From NCBI RefSeq assembly GCF_000380125.1, contig NZ_KB904584.1, positions 1 to 64,000 of the forward strand: a stretch of DNA of 64,000 bases, given 5' to 3'. The stretch is from Streptococcus ovis DSM 16829 (GTDB taxonomy: Bacteria; Bacillota; Bacilli; Lactobacillales; Streptococcaceae). The notes beneath the pieces are model-generated. The model made no database searches and had not been told where the DNA came from. It saw only the letters and a list, made by a program, of their open reading frames with translations. A program made the position numbers and the translations under genes. This document shows, piece by piece, positions 1 to 8,362 of this stretch (within the stretch, counting starts at the first letter, position 1; the number at the start of each line of letters is the position of its first letter).

Positions 1-696
1 AGTCTAGCCATGGGTGCTGGACAACTAGGGATGGATGTCGCTAGTAAAGCTCCAGGAGCCATTGCTGCAGGAACTAAGAAATTTGGGGATAGTCTAGCTG
101 TAACAGGTGGAGGTCTTCGAGGAGCCTTCAATGCTGTGAGAGACCAAGGTGTCGCAGGTGCCACCAAAGGAGGAGTAAGCAACATGGTTGATTTAGCAGA
201 GGTTATGGGTAAAGAAGCTATCGGTAAGACCAAAGATTTTGCAGGTGGAGTAGCTGATCACTTAGGGCAAAAAGAACAAGCAGCTCATGATGCGGTATAC
301 CGAGGTCTGAAGGATTATAGTCTTCCTGAAGAACCAAAACCTGTCTCTCCATTTGATCCCGATGCCTTAACAGGATTTGATGGTCCTAGCGATATGAATG
401 AAGATGCTGGACCATCTGGAGGAGGAATCTCAGATCCTACCGTAGCTCCTACTGAACCATCAGGAGAAGCTTTTGGAGGCATTAGTGAACCAACTCCGCC
501 AGCTGGAGAAACTGCTCCTTTCAATGTGACGAATAATATTCCTCAAAAACCTGCACTAGAATCTTCTTCCAAACACAATTTCCAGCAATCTATGAATCAA
601 ATGCACTACATGAACCAACAATTACAGCAATCGGCTCAACGTATGCAAGGGCAATCACATATCAGAGGTGCTGAAATCGAGGAAGACGATAGTTAG
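1..696 (+). CDS. C-terminal part of a conjugation-type membrane protein (cut by window edge)
   Basis: The reading frame is open from base 1, so the ATG at 10 is probably not the true start. The visible 231 residues are Gly/Ala-rich and mildly amphipathic at first, then a Pro/Glu/Ser/Gly-rich low-complexity stretch (about residues 105-180), then a Gln/Met-rich tail ending in an acidic EIEEDDS. No transmembrane segment is visible in this part. This composition is typical of the cytoplasmic tails of large TrbL/VirB6-like proteins of Gram-positive conjugative elements, and the transposase downstream supports an ICE setting. The family assignment is an inference from composition and context; no catalytic motif is present. 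Confidence 0.5.
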   Translation, partial: SLAMGAGQLGMDVASKAPGAIAAGTKKFGDSLAVTGGGLRGAFNAVRDQGVAGATKGGVSNMVDLAEVMGKEAIGKTKDFAGGVADHLGQKEQAAHDAVYRGLKDYSLPEEPKPVSPFDPDALTGFDGPSDMNEDAGPSGGGISDPTVAPTEPSGEAFGGISEPTPPAGETAPFNVTNNIPQKPALESSSKHNFQQSMNQMHYMNQQLQQSAQRMQGQSHIRGAEIEEDDS

Positions 697-739
697 TGTT
701 GACGTTTTTTCTCAAAAAAGGCAGAGTGTTAACATGGCA

Positions 740-886
740 TTGAAGACTTGAATATGGTAAAATATAATAAATGAGAGGATAGTGTAGGACGACTGGTAAC
801 AGATCGTTCTAATGGTACGGGTGCGGGACTGCCTTCAGCTTCGGGCTGTAAAGACCCCAGACTACCATTGGTCCTCTCGTTTTTTT
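740..886 (+). ncRNA. Structured small RNA of the ICE with own promoter and terminator
   Basis: A promoter TTGAAG (740-745), 17 bp, TATAAT (763-768) predicts a transcript from about 775. The body folds as a multi-branched RNA. A closing stem pairs GAGAGGA (773-779) with TCCTCTC (872-878), an inner stem pairs AATGGTA (811-817) with TACCATT (863-869), a hairpin pairs GACGA with TCGTT near 787-808, and a CAGC/GCTG hairpin has a TTCGG loop near 835-848. The 3' strand of the closing stem runs straight into eight Ts, so it doubles as an intrinsic terminator. No start codon with a ribosome site lies inside. I do not recognise the family. It could control replication, transfer or transposition of the element. 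Confidence 0.6.
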
Positions 887-944
887 TGTTGCTATAAAAA
901 TGTATTCTTGCTAGAATATAAGAAAACATTGGCAGGAAAATCAG

Positions 945-1069
945 GTTGAGCTTGTTGCTCAACGGGCTGCGGTGCTGTCCCTGGAGATTCGTCTCCTAAA
1001 AAACTGGAATTGCGATTCAATAGTTCGCCCCAAATGTTTAGCTCTTGGCATTGCCCAGGAGCTTTTTTT
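945..1069 (+). promoter_or_regulatory. Hairpin-rich leader upstream of the transposase, ending in a terminator
   Basis: Three hairpins follow each other: GTTGAGC/GCTCAAC (945-963), GGAGA-TTCG-TCTCC (983-996), and AGCTCTTGG/CCAGGAGCT (1040-1063) followed by seven Ts. The last is a good intrinsic terminator located 75 bp before the transposase start. Such a terminator would protect transposase expression from read-through of outside promoters, or act as an attenuator. Function is inferred. Confidence 0.5.
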
Positions 1070-1143
1070 GTAGAATTAAAATAAATTTGCCTTCTGTTCT
1101 ATCTGCTTTGTACAATAGCTTTATTGCTTTGGAGGTAGCAGAT

Positions 1144-2454
1144 ATGATTGACGAGAGAGAACTTAAGGAACAATTACTCGAAAACACCAACAAGGGCTTC
1201 CTAAGTTGGGTCAAGACCTATGATGAATCATTAGTCCCATCTATGCAACAAAGAGGCTATACTTGTATCCACTCTATGGAGCGGACAGTCGCTTTTACAT
1301 TTGGAGAATTTACCTTCAGAAGACGTCGATGGAAGAAAGGGGATACCTGGATTGTACCGGTGGACGAAAAATTGGGGTTAGAGAAAAATACCAGGTATTC
1401 TAAAGAATTCATGTATCAAGTGGCTAAATTGTCTACCATGATGTCTTATGACAAGGTTGTCCGTGTGATTGAGATGACCTATCACATTGTTATTACAAAG
1501 CCAACGGTTGTCAAAGCTGTTAAGCTATGTGCTGACTTACTGGAAGAACAAAAAGATTATCAAAACTATCAGGAAGATAATATCACTAAAGAAAAAGTAG
1601 ATATTATTTATGTTGAGGGGGACGGAGTGATGGTCAAAACTAGTGAGGAAGATCTGGAGAATCGTCGTATTGATCTCTCCCATTTTGTTGTGCATACAGG
1701 AAGTCAGAAAGTGGGAAATAACCGATTTGAGCTCCAAGACAAGAAAGAGTTTGTTTCTCTTAGTAACCGCCAAGCACGTGATCAGGTATTAGATTATCTT
1801 TACCACCATTTCGAAATGACTAAAGATGCCCTCCTTATCACAAATTCAGACGGTGGGCATGGCTATACTCCCTATGTTTTTAAAGAAATGGCTAAAGCTC
1901 TTAGGATAGGTCGTCATGAGCATTTTTGGGACGAATACCATGTGAATCAAAAGCTCCAGACCTTTTTTAAACCCTATCCAGATGAACTCTTGGATAAGGC
2001 TTTTCAGGCCATCCAAGAACATGATAAAAGCCTCCTGCGTACGGTATTGGACACGACAGAAGGCCTTATAGAGACAGAGGAGGAATGGGAACAGTTTGAC
2101 AACTTTAAGCGTAAACTTCTTCAAAATTTTCAATATACCAAACCAGCAAAATTGAGAGGGTTTAGCCATTCAGGAATTGGTATCATGGAAAGTCAGCATC
2201 GAAAAATCACCTATCGCATGAAAAAGGGTGGGAAGTATTGGACGATCAGAGGGGCTGAAGCGATGAGTCAGATGATACTATTGGATGATAAAGACGAGCT
2301 TAGAGAACTCATGTTAGGGTCATGGCGAGAAGACTATCATAAAATTCAAGCACTAAAAGGTTTGTCTGGAGGTGAGATTAAACGCTTAGAATCAAAAAAA
2401 TCTAGTCAACCCATGCCGACTGGAAGAATTACCTGGAAACAATTTAAGCCATGA
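1144..2454 (+). CDS. ISLre2-family (UPF0236) DDE transposase
   Basis: A 436-residue protein of the ISLre2/UPF0236 transposase family, the type used by TnGBS conjugative elements for integration. It is recognised from overall sequence, including the RRRRWKKGDTW region near the N-terminus, the EGDGVMVK segment and the ITNSDGGHGYTPYVF segment in the catalytic half. The start chosen is the ATG at 1144 because GGAGG lies at 1131-1135. An upstream in-frame ATG at 1045 overlaps the terminator hairpin and lacks a ribosome site. Length is normal for the family (about 430-470) and the frame is intact, so the gene may be active. The protein would act on element ends in the cytoplasm. Confidence 0.85.
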   Translation: MIDERELKEQLLENTNKGFLSWVKTYDESLVPSMQQRGYTCIHSMERTVAFTFGEFTFRRRRWKKGDTWIVPVDEKLGLEKNTRYSKEFMYQVAKLSTMMSYDKVVRVIEMTYHIVITKPTVVKAVKLCADLLEEQKDYQNYQEDNITKEKVDIIYVEGDGVMVKTSEEDLENRRIDLSHFVVHTGSQKVGNNRFELQDKKEFVSLSNRQARDQVLDYLYHHFEMTKDALLITNSDGGHGYTPYVFKEMAKALRIGRHEHFWDEYHVNQKLQTFFKPYPDELLDKAFQAIQEHDKSLLRTVLDTTEGLIETEEEWEQFDNFKRKLLQNFQYTKPAKLRGFSHSGIGIMESQHRKITYRMKKGGKYWTIRGAEAMSQMILLDDKDELRELMLGSWREDYHKIQALKGLSGGEIKRLESKKSSQPMPTGRITWKQFKP

Positions 2455-2518
2455 AACGTCAGAAAAGTTTGCATGAGGAGCGAAACCGTGGTATAATGAT
2501 ACCAAATTAAGCGAATAA

Positions 2519-2560
2519 AAAAAGCCGTAGGGATTGCAGTCCGTACGGCACCGAGTGAGA
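2519..2560 (-). terminator. Terminator-like hairpin read on the minus strand
   Basis: GCCGTA (2523-2528) pairs with TACGGC about 20 bp downstream. On the minus strand the hairpin is followed by a run of seven Ts, so it would stop transcription entering the transposase from the right. Confidence 0.45.
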
Positions 2561-2624
2561 ATCACTATAAGGAACAGACAACTCACTCAGTCTTAACCCT
2601 ATGATAAAGCATAATGAGTAGGAA

Positions 2625-2663
2625 GTCAAGACTGGGATAAGAGAAATCCTGGTCTTTTTTCTT
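2625..2663 (+). terminator. Terminator downstream of the transposase
   Basis: AGACTGGGAT pairs with ATCCTGGTCT (two G-T wobbles) across a short loop and is followed by TTTTTT. It lies between the transposase and the predicted right end of the element, insulating copY from element transcription. Confidence 0.6.
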
Positions 2664-2736
2664 AATCGGTGGGAGCTCTCTCGTAGGGATTGAGGACTTC
2701 TAAAAAATTTTACCACTTACGCTCTCCCATTTTTAC

Positions 2737-2765
2737 TTGACAAAAAATGATTACAAGTGTAAACT
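2737..2765 (+). promoter_or_regulatory. copYZ promoter with CopY operator (cop box)
   Basis: Consensus -35 TTGACA (2737-2742), 17-bp spacer, -10 TAAACT (2760-2765). A cop box TACA-AG-TGTA at 2752-2761 overlaps the -10 and fits the known CopY operator TACANNTGTA. Copper release of CopY should open this promoter. Confidence 0.85.
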
Positions 2766-2785
2766 ATTTTTTATAGGGGGCAATT

Positions 2786-3217
2786 ATGGAAGCAATGATT
2801 TCGCCGTCAGAATGGCAAGTAATGCGAGTTCTATGGGCTCACCCAGGAGCGACATCGCAATTTATCATTCAGGCTTTACAGGAAGGGTTTGATTGGCAGC
2901 CAGCTACGATAAAAACTTTGCTTGGTCGATTGCGCAAAAAATCTTATTTGCGAATGGACAAAGAAGAGAAAAAATATCGTTATTGGCCTTTGGTAGATGA
3001 AGAAGAACATCTTCGTTTACAACTACAAACCATTTTAGAGAATAGTTGCTCGACGAGGAATGTATACTTGTTGCTGGAATTATTGGATGCAGGAACCTAC
3101 TCTCGGAAAGATCTAGAGCAGATTCATGAAAGAGTCAAGGAATCGATTCCTAAGGCACCAGAAACATTAATTTGCCATTGTTTACCTGGTCAATGTACCT
3201 GTGGTCACGATCATTAA
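2786..3217 (+). CDS. copY: CopY/TcrY-family copper-responsive repressor
   Basis: A 143-residue winged-helix repressor of the BlaI/MecI/CopY group. The DNA-binding domain covers about residues 5-75 (SEWQVMRVLWAH..., then the recognition helix region TIKTLLGRLRKK). The C-terminus carries the diagnostic metal hook CHCLPGQCTC, i.e. CxC-x4-CxC, which in CopY binds zinc in the repressing form and copper(I) in the released form. The promoter immediately upstream has a perfect cop box, so the gene is autoregulated. It is followed after 12 bp by copZ. The ICE right end lies directly upstream of its promoter. The usual partner copA is missing from this operon. Confidence 0.93.
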   Translation: MEAMISPSEWQVMRVLWAHPGATSQFIIQALQEGFDWQPATIKTLLGRLRKKSYLRMDKEEKKYRYWPLVDEEEHLRLQLQTILENSCSTRNVYLLLELLDAGTYSRKDLEQIHERVKESIPKAPETLICHCLPGQCTCGHDH

Positions 3218-3229
3218 GGAGGAAATAAG

Positions 3230-3439
3230 ATGAAACAAACCGTTCATGTAGAAAATATGTCTTGTCAAAATTGTGTTAAACATGTGACGAATCACTTTTT
3301 GGAATTAGCAGGTGTTTCTGCTGTAGAAATTGATTTGGATCAAAAAGAAGCTGTTGTTACAACGGATGTTGTTCATTCTTTAGAAGAGTTTCAAAACAGT
3401 CTAGAAGATACTGTCTACGAAGCGACAGCTGTTAGCTAA
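3230..3439 (+). CDS. copZ: CopZ-like copper chaperone
   Basis: A 69-residue heavy-metal-associated (HMA, ferredoxin-like fold) protein. The metal site is MSCQNC at residues 10-15 (MxCxxC), which binds copper(I). CopZ proteins hand copper to the CopA ATPase and to CopY. It is co-transcribed with copY with a strong AAGGAGG site and ends in a bidirectional terminator. In most streptococci copA sits between copY and copZ; here they are adjacent, so copper efflux must be encoded elsewhere or copper is only buffered. Confidence 0.9.
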   Translation: MKQTVHVENMSCQNCVKHVTNHFLELAGVSAVEIDLDQKEAVVTTDVVHSLEEFQNSLEDTVYEATAVS

Positions 3440-3467
3440 AAAGATGAGCGAAAAAGCTCATCTTTTT
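3438..3467. terminator. Bidirectional terminator between copZ and the HIT gene
   Basis: AAAAAGATGAGC (3438-3449) and GCTCATCTTTTT (3456-3467) form a perfect 12-bp stem with a six-base loop. It has A and T tracts on both sides, serves both convergent genes, and overlaps the last codons of the HIT gene. Confidence 0.85.
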
Positions 3468-3847
3468 AGTTTGTCCAGAAAATCATTGACTGGGAAGTCC
3501 TCGTTTTTCAAGTTCAACGAATTCCAAAAGCCATCGTTGGATGTACGAGGAATGAGGTGGACATGAAAGTGCGTCCCCTTATCCATCAGGTTCTTATCAT
3601 TGCTGGCCAGTGTCACTCCATCAATCGGCAAGGTTTCCTCTAACATGGATATGAGATAGGCTTCGGTTTCAATTAAATCGTGCAGTTCGTCAGCTGATAA
3701 TTGCGTGATACTGGTATAGTGCTCTTTACTTATCAGTAAGAGATGCCCAGTTTGAATGGGGTCAATATCAAGAACTACTTTGAAATGTTTGGTTTGATAG
3801 AACACAGCGTTGTCCTGGATTTGGTTGCAAAAAATACAGTTTGTCAT
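3458..3847 (-). CDS. HIT-family nucleotide hydrolase
   Basis: A 129-residue histidine-triad protein. The active-site triad HFHVHLI (H-phi-H-phi-H) lies about 25 residues before the C-terminus; the second histidine forms the covalent nucleotide intermediate in this family. The N-terminus CIFCNQIQ has the CxxC seen in many zinc-containing HIT proteins. HIT proteins hydrolyse adenosine 5'-phosphoramidates or dinucleoside polyphosphates; the real substrate here cannot be told. It is a single gene convergent with copZ. Confidence 0.85.
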   Translation of the reverse strand: MTNCIFCNQIQDNAVFYQTKHFKVVLDIDPIQTGHLLLISKEHYTSITQLSADELHDLIETEAYLISMLEETLPIDGVTLASNDKNLMDKGTHFHVHLIPRTSNDGFWNSLNLKNEDFPVNDFLDKLKR

Positions 3848-3968
3848 CGAATCTCCTTTTCTTTATTGTATCCTAATTTCTTTGATGTTAAAAAAATTTT
3901 GCAAAAATGCTCTTCTTTCTTGAAAAATTACGAATAGAATAAATAGAAAGACATTAAAGGAGGCAAAC

Positions 3969-4562
3969 ATGAAGGCAAAAAAGATAGTAGCAGGGGTTGG
4001 ATTGGGAATAACACTGATGATTGGTATGTGGATGTTTGGACACGGGGATAAAGATGGCGAGGTTGTGTCGGGAAGTCTAGCGAGAACAACCACTCAGTCT
4101 ATCACACGAGTTGTGGATACTGGGGTGGTGACAACGCCAGTACCGTCTACATACGAAGCACCAAAGAACGCAGCAGTACCAAAGGCACTCAAAAGAACAG
4201 GGATGCAGGTATCTCAACTTGCAGCAGGTGATTTTTCCAGTGTCGAAGGGAGCTGGGCAAATAGTAGTGGGCATGTCCTAACTTTTTCGAAGCATGGAGT
4301 AATCTCAGAAAATGAAGAGGTTTCAGGACTTGTGGAAAGTGAGGATGGTACCGCTAAAGGGAACTACTTTTTAATGCCAATAGGTGGTGGTGTGATTGAG
4401 TTTGTTCCGGCAGGTCTGAGTTTAAAAGACTACACCTACGAGAAGGATGGGGAGGTAGTTGTCCTATCTGATGTCTCTGATGCACGTGTAGACCGTTTTT
4501 GTATTGGGCAGGACGTTACGATGATAGGAAGTGTAGACAATTTCTATTATCGAGTGGAATGA
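3969..4562 (+). CDS. Small secreted or membrane-anchored DUF6287-like protein
   Basis: A 197-residue protein with a short basic N-terminus and one hydrophobic segment (about residues 6-24, IVAGVGLGITLMIGMWMFG) that could be a signal peptide or anchor. A Thr/Val/Pro-rich linker follows (about 38-75). The C-terminal region starting at MQVSQLAAGDFSSVEGSW, with HVLTFSKHG after it, resembles the streptococcal DUF6287 domain. No catalytic motif is recognised. It has AAAGGAGG before the ATG and its own terminator. The name rests on resemblance remembered from streptococcal annotations, so moderate confidence. Confidence 0.6.
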   Translation: MKAKKIVAGVGLGITLMIGMWMFGHGDKDGEVVSGSLARTTTQSITRVVDTGVVTTPVPSTYEAPKNAAVPKALKRTGMQVSQLAAGDFSSVEGSWANSSGHVLTFSKHGVISENEEVSGLVESEDGTAKGNYFLMPIGGGVIEFVPAGLSLKDYTYEKDGEVVVLSDVSDARVDRFCIGQDVTMIGSVDNFYYRVE

Positions 4563-4564
4563 TG

Positions 4565-4602
4565 AAAAGAAACTCTGACAAATGATCTAGAGTTTCTTTT
4601 TG
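4565..4602. terminator. Bidirectional terminator
   Basis: AAAAGAAACTCT (4565-4576) pairs perfectly with AGAGTTTCTTTT (4589-4600), followed by T. It separates the DUF6287-like gene from convergent tyrS. Confidence 0.85.
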
Positions 4603-4621
4603 GGTTTACATAGATTGTATT

Positions 4622-5878
4622 TTAGTATGTCAAGACAGAATATTTTTTCTTACCACGGCGGATAACAGTAAGTTCGCCGTCGATTTTATCTGTATCTGAA
4701 AGTGTGTAGTCTAAGTCTTGCACACGGTCGCCGTTGATGTAGATGGCACCGTTTTGCACATCTTCACGGGCTTGGCGTTTAGATGGAGATACACCTGCAG
4801 TTACCAAAATGTCTATGAGATTGAGATTATCTTCACTTTGCACATCATAAGTTGGAATACCGTGTAGGGCTTGTTTTAATTCTTTAGCTGAAAGAGCTTT
4901 GATGTTACCGGCAAAAAGTTGTTCTGTAATGTTGAGAGCTTGTTGGTATGCCTTTTCTCCGTGAACAAGGATAACAACTTCACGGGCGAGAACCTTTTGA
5001 GCTAAACGTTCGTGGCGAGCTGCATCAAATTCTTTTTCAATCTCAGCGATTTCCTCGAGTGAAAGGAATGTGAAAATTTTCAAGAAACGAACAGCGTCAT
5101 CATCCATGACATTGAGCCAGAATTGGTACATTTCATATGGTGAAGTTTTTTCAGCGTCAAGCCAAACAGCATTGCCTTCTGATTTACCGAATTTTTTACC
5201 CGTTGAATCAGTAATCAATGGAACGGTCATTACGTGACCGGTTTTATCTGCTTTACGACGAAGCAATTCGGTACCAGCAGTCATATTTCCCCATTGGTCT
5301 GAACCACCAATTTGAAGAGTAACATTGTGCTTGTCGTTGAGTTCATAGAAATCGTATCCCTGCATGATTTGGTAAGCAAACTCGGTGTATGAAATCCCTG
5401 TCTCAATACGTTTTTTAACAGAATCCTTACTCATCATGTAGTTGACAGTGAAATATTTCCCAACATCACGCAAGAAATCGATAAAGCTAATATCACTAAA
5501 CCAATCGTAGTTATTGACCATTTCAGCCTTGTTATCGCCATTTTCAAAATCAAGGAAACGTGATAACTGACCTTGGATTTTAGTGACCCAACCGTCAACG
5601 GTATCTTTGGTTTGAAGGCTGCGCTCTGCATCTTTAAATGATGGGTCTCCAATAAGACCAGTCGCCCCACCGACAAGTGCGTAAGGTTTGTGACCAGCCA
5701 ATTGCAAACGACGTGAGGTTAAAATAGCCACTAAATGTCCCAAATGAAGGCTGTCAGCTGTTGGGTCATAACCTGTATAATAGGATACTTGCCCTTCTGT
5801 TAATGCTTTGACGAGGGCTTCTTCGTCAGTTGTTTGGAAAACCAAACCTCGTTCTTTTAATTCTTCAAAAATATTCAT
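4622..5878 (-). CDS. tyrS: Tyrosyl-tRNA synthetase
   Basis: A 418-residue class I aminoacyl-tRNA synthetase that charges tRNA-Tyr. The HIGH-type signature is HLGH in [12 protein letters not shown] (about residues 40-51), the tyrosine pocket includes GGSDQWGN, and the KMSKS loop appears as KFGKS. The last 65 residues ([21 protein letters not shown]) form the S4-like RNA-binding domain. Length is normal. Unlike many Firmicute tyrS genes it has no T-box leader: only 106 bp separate it from divergent pbp1b, and a plain promoter sits there. Confidence 0.97.
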   Translation of the reverse strand: MNIFEELKERGLVFQTTDEEALVKALTEGQVSYYTGYDPTADSLHLGHLVAILTSRRLQLAGHKPYALVGGATGLIGDPSFKDAERSLQTKDTVDGWVTKIQGQLSRFLDFENGDNKAEMVNNYDWFSDISFIDFLRDVGKYFTVNYMMSKDSVKKRIETGISYTEFAYQIMQGYDFYELNDKHNVTLQIGGSDQWGNMTAGTELLRRKADKTGHVMTVPLITDSTGKKFGKSEGNAVWLDAEKTSPYEMYQFWLNVMDDDAVRFLKIFTFLSLEEIAEIEKEFDAARHERLAQKVLAREVVILVHGEKAYQQALNITEQLFAGNIKALSAKELKQALHGIPTYDVQSEDNLNLIDILVTAGVSPSKRQAREDVQNGAIYINGDRVQDLDYTLSDTDKIDGELTVIRRGKKKYSVLTY

Positions 5879-5913
5879 GATACATCCATAGTCTTTCTAA
5901 GTCTTGTTACTAT

Positions 5914-5941
5914 ATTATAACAAATAGGAAAATTTCGTCAA
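5914..5941 (-). promoter_or_regulatory. tyrS promoter
   Basis: On the minus strand TTGACG (5936-5941), 16 bp, TATAAT (5914-5919), placed about 36 bp before the start codon. The opposite strand carries the extended -10 TGGTAAAAT of pbp1b at about 5956-5964. Confidence 0.75.
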
Positions 5942-5984
5942 ATAACAAAAAGTATGGTAAAATATGTAGGATAAGGAGTTATTT

Positions 5985-8357
5985 ATGGCGAATGAAGCAA
6001 GGAAAGAACAAACATCAAAATTAGAGGAAAAGGAAGCGTTAACTGCTAGTGATGTAGTGGGGATTGTTTTACGTACCTTAAAATTATTGACAGATTTTAT
6101 AGGTATTTTGTTGTTTCTAGTAGGCTTGTTCGGAGCCGGTGTAGGTTTTGGCTATGTTGCTAGTTTGTTTGACAGTGTTAGTGTGCCAGAAGAAAAGGGG
6201 CTGGTTAGCCAAGTAACTGATTTAAGCAGAATTTCTAAGGTAGTTTATTCAGATAATAGCCTAATTTCAGAAGTTAACTCTGATTTATTGCGGACGCCTG
6301 TTGATAGCGCAGCGATTTCAGAAAATGTTAAACAGGCCGTCATTGCAACAGAAGACGCGACCTTTCAATCGCATAATGGGGTGGTCCCAAAAGCGGTGAT
6401 TCGTGCGGCGCTTGGATCAGCTGGTGTGGGTTCTTCGAGTGGTGGATCAACGCTTACTCAACAATTAATCAAGCAACAAATTGTCGGCGATGCCCCAACA
6501 TTCACGCGTAAGGCGAGTGAAATTGTTTCTGCACTTGCACTAGAGCGGACGATGAATAAGGAGGATATCTTAACAACCTACCTTAATGTTTCTCCGTTTG
6601 GTCGAAATAACGAAGGAAGAAATATTGCCGGAATAGAAGAAGCTGCACAAGGGATTTTTGGAAAATCGGCAGCAGATTTAACGGTGCCACAAGCTGCTTT
6701 TATCGCTGGTTTGCCTCAAAGTCCGATTGTTTATTCTCCGTACTCTTCGGATGGACATTTTAAAGATGATGAAAATCTATCGTATGGTTTAAGTCGACAA
6801 AAGGATGTTCTATACAATATGTACCGTTCCGGCTACTTGACGAAGGAAGACTATGAAACTTATCGTTCGTATGATATAAAGAATGATTTTATTGCCCCAA
6901 ATCCAGTTACGGAAGATACTAAAGATTATTTGTACTATGCTGTCATGGAAGAGGCAGAAGAGGTCATGTACAATTATCTAGTGAAACGGGATCAAGTTAG
7001 TGACAATGATTTAAAAAATGATAAAACAGTTACTGCCTATGAAGAGCTGGCTCAGCAAGAATTAAGTCAAGGTGGCTATACGATTACAAGTACGGTAAAT
7101 AAGAATCTATACAGCGCTATGCAAGGGGTTGTTGCGAATTATGGGGCAGTACTGGATAGTGGTGGTGGTCTGATTGAGACAGGTAGTGTTTTATTAGACA
7201 ACCAAACAGGAGCCATTCTTGGCTTTATCGGTGGTCGCGATTATAAGAGCAACCAAAACAATCATGCATTAGATACAAAACGATCGCCCGGTTCAACTGT
7301 GAAGCCATTTTTGGTGTACGGAGTAGCCATTGATCAAGGTTTGATGGGTTCTGCTAGTATTTTGTCAAATTATCCAACTTCTTTCTCGGATGGGACACCC
7401 ATCATGCACGGGGACAGTAAGGGAACAGGAATGATGAATCTTCAGAGTGCTCTGAATGCTTCTGCGAATATTCCGGCCTTCTGGACATATAAGTTGTTGC
7501 AACAAGAAGGTGTCAATGTTAAAGACTACATGGAAAAGATGAATTACCACATTCCTATGTACGATATCGAAAGTTTACCGCTAGCTGGTGGAGTTGAAAC
7601 TACCGTTGCAACCAATACGAATGCTTATCAAACATTGGCAAATGGTGGAGTTTACAACAAAAACTATATTGTCGAAAAAATTACAGCACCAGATGGAACG
7701 GTCATTTACCAGCATGAATCAAAACCAGTGCAGGTGTATTCGCCGGAAGCTGCTAGTATTATGACGCAGCTATTAAGAGGAGTGATTTCTTCTGGTGCGA
7801 CCTCCACATTTGCTAGTCGTTTGGGAGCCTTAAATCCAGCGGCAGCAAGTAAGGATCTTATTGGGAAAACAGGAACAAGTAACGACACAGCAGACGTTTG
7901 GCTGATGTTATCAACGCCTCGAATCACGGTAGGAACTTGGGCGGGGCACGATGATAACACGGGGATGGAGCCACTGACAGGGTATAATAATAACGCGGCA
8001 TATGTATCGTATTTGATTAGTACACTGTATGATACGGATCCTAGTCTGTTTGACGGGCGCTTCGAACTTGCAAATGGAGTCATAGCTTCCAATGTATTGA
8101 CTTCAACTGGGCAGCGTCCTGGGACCGTTCAGCATAACGGACGCACTACGACTGTATATGGAGCACAGACAACTAGTTATTGGGCGAAGAATGGTGCGCC
8201 AGTGACTAGCTATAACTTCATGGTCGGTGGGACAGATAGCGATCGTGCGAAAGCTTGGAATAGTTTGTTTGGTTCATCTACAACGAAACCGTCTTCTTCA
8301 TCTTCATCGAAAAAACCAAGTAATTCCTCTACCACAGCTGGTGGCTCTGGGAATTAA
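5985..8357 (+). CDS. pbp1b: Class A penicillin-binding protein 1B
   Basis: A 790-residue bifunctional peptidoglycan synthase. A short cytoplasmic N-terminus (1-30) precedes one membrane anchor (about 42-66). The GT51 glycosyltransferase domain has the TEDATFQSHNGV motif and GGSTLTQQLIKQ. The transpeptidase domain has SxxK in SPGSTVKPF, SAN in ASANIPAF and KTG in IGKTGTSND. The extreme C-terminus is a Ser/Thr/Lys/Pro-rich tail. It polymerises glycan strands and crosslinks stem peptides outside the membrane. Location between tyrS and rpoB is conserved in streptococci. The three transpeptidase motifs look intact. Confidence 0.95.
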   Translation: MANEARKEQTSKLEEKEALTASDVVGIVLRTLKLLTDFIGILLFLVGLFGAGVGFGYVASLFDSVSVPEEKGLVSQVTDLSRISKVVYSDNSLISEVNSDLLRTPVDSAAISENVKQAVIATEDATFQSHNGVVPKAVIRAALGSAGVGSSSGGSTLTQQLIKQQIVGDAPTFTRKASEIVSALALERTMNKEDILTTYLNVSPFGRNNEGRNIAGIEEAAQGIFGKSAADLTVPQAAFIAGLPQSPIVYSPYSSDGHFKDDENLSYGLSRQKDVLYNMYRSGYLTKEDYETYRSYDIKNDFIAPNPVTEDTKDYLYYAVMEEAEEVMYNYLVKRDQVSDNDLKNDKTVTAYEELAQQELSQGGYTITSTVNKNLYSAMQGVVANYGAVLDSGGGLIETGSVLLDNQTGAILGFIGGRDYKSNQNNHALDTKRSPGSTVKPFLVYGVAIDQGLMGSASILSNYPTSFSDGTPIMHGDSKGTGMMNLQSALNASANIPAFWTYKLLQQEGVNVKDYMEKMNYHIPMYDIESLPLAGGVETTVATNTNAYQTLANGGVYNKNYIVEKITAPDGTVIYQHESKPVQVYSPEAASIMTQLLRGVISSGATSTFASRLGALNPAAASKDLIGKTGTSNDTADVWLMLSTPRITVGTWAGHDDNTGMEPLTGYNNNAAYVSYLISTLYDTDPSLFDGRFELANGVIASNVLTSTGQRPGTVQHNGRTTTVYGAQTTSYWAKNGAPVTSYNFMVGGTDSDRAKAWNSLFGSSTTKPSSSSSSKKPSNSSTTAGGSGN

Positions 8358-8362
8358 AATAG

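Larger units (their letters stand above)
1..2721 (+). mobile_element. Right end of an integrative conjugative element, TnGBS-like
   Basis: The segment holds the tail of a Gly/Ala-rich conjugation-type protein, a compact structured RNA with its own promoter and terminator, and an ISLre2-type DDE transposase, followed by ordinary streptococcal core genes. TnGBS-family elements are known to move with a DDE transposase of this type and to insert about 15-17 bp upstream of the -35 box of sigma-A promoters. The next promoter (copY, TTGACA at 2737) fits if the element ends near 2720-2722. The exact end, terminal inverted repeat and target duplication are inferred; the left end is outside the window. 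Confidence 0.6.

Noticed and set aside
1045-1143. Longer transposase start at ATG 1045
   Set aside because: It lies within the terminator hairpin and lacks a ribosome site; ATG 1144 has GGAGG.
5879-5984. T-box leader for tyrS
   Set aside because: The interval is only 106 bp, carries two divergent promoters, and has no T-box sequence or terminator.
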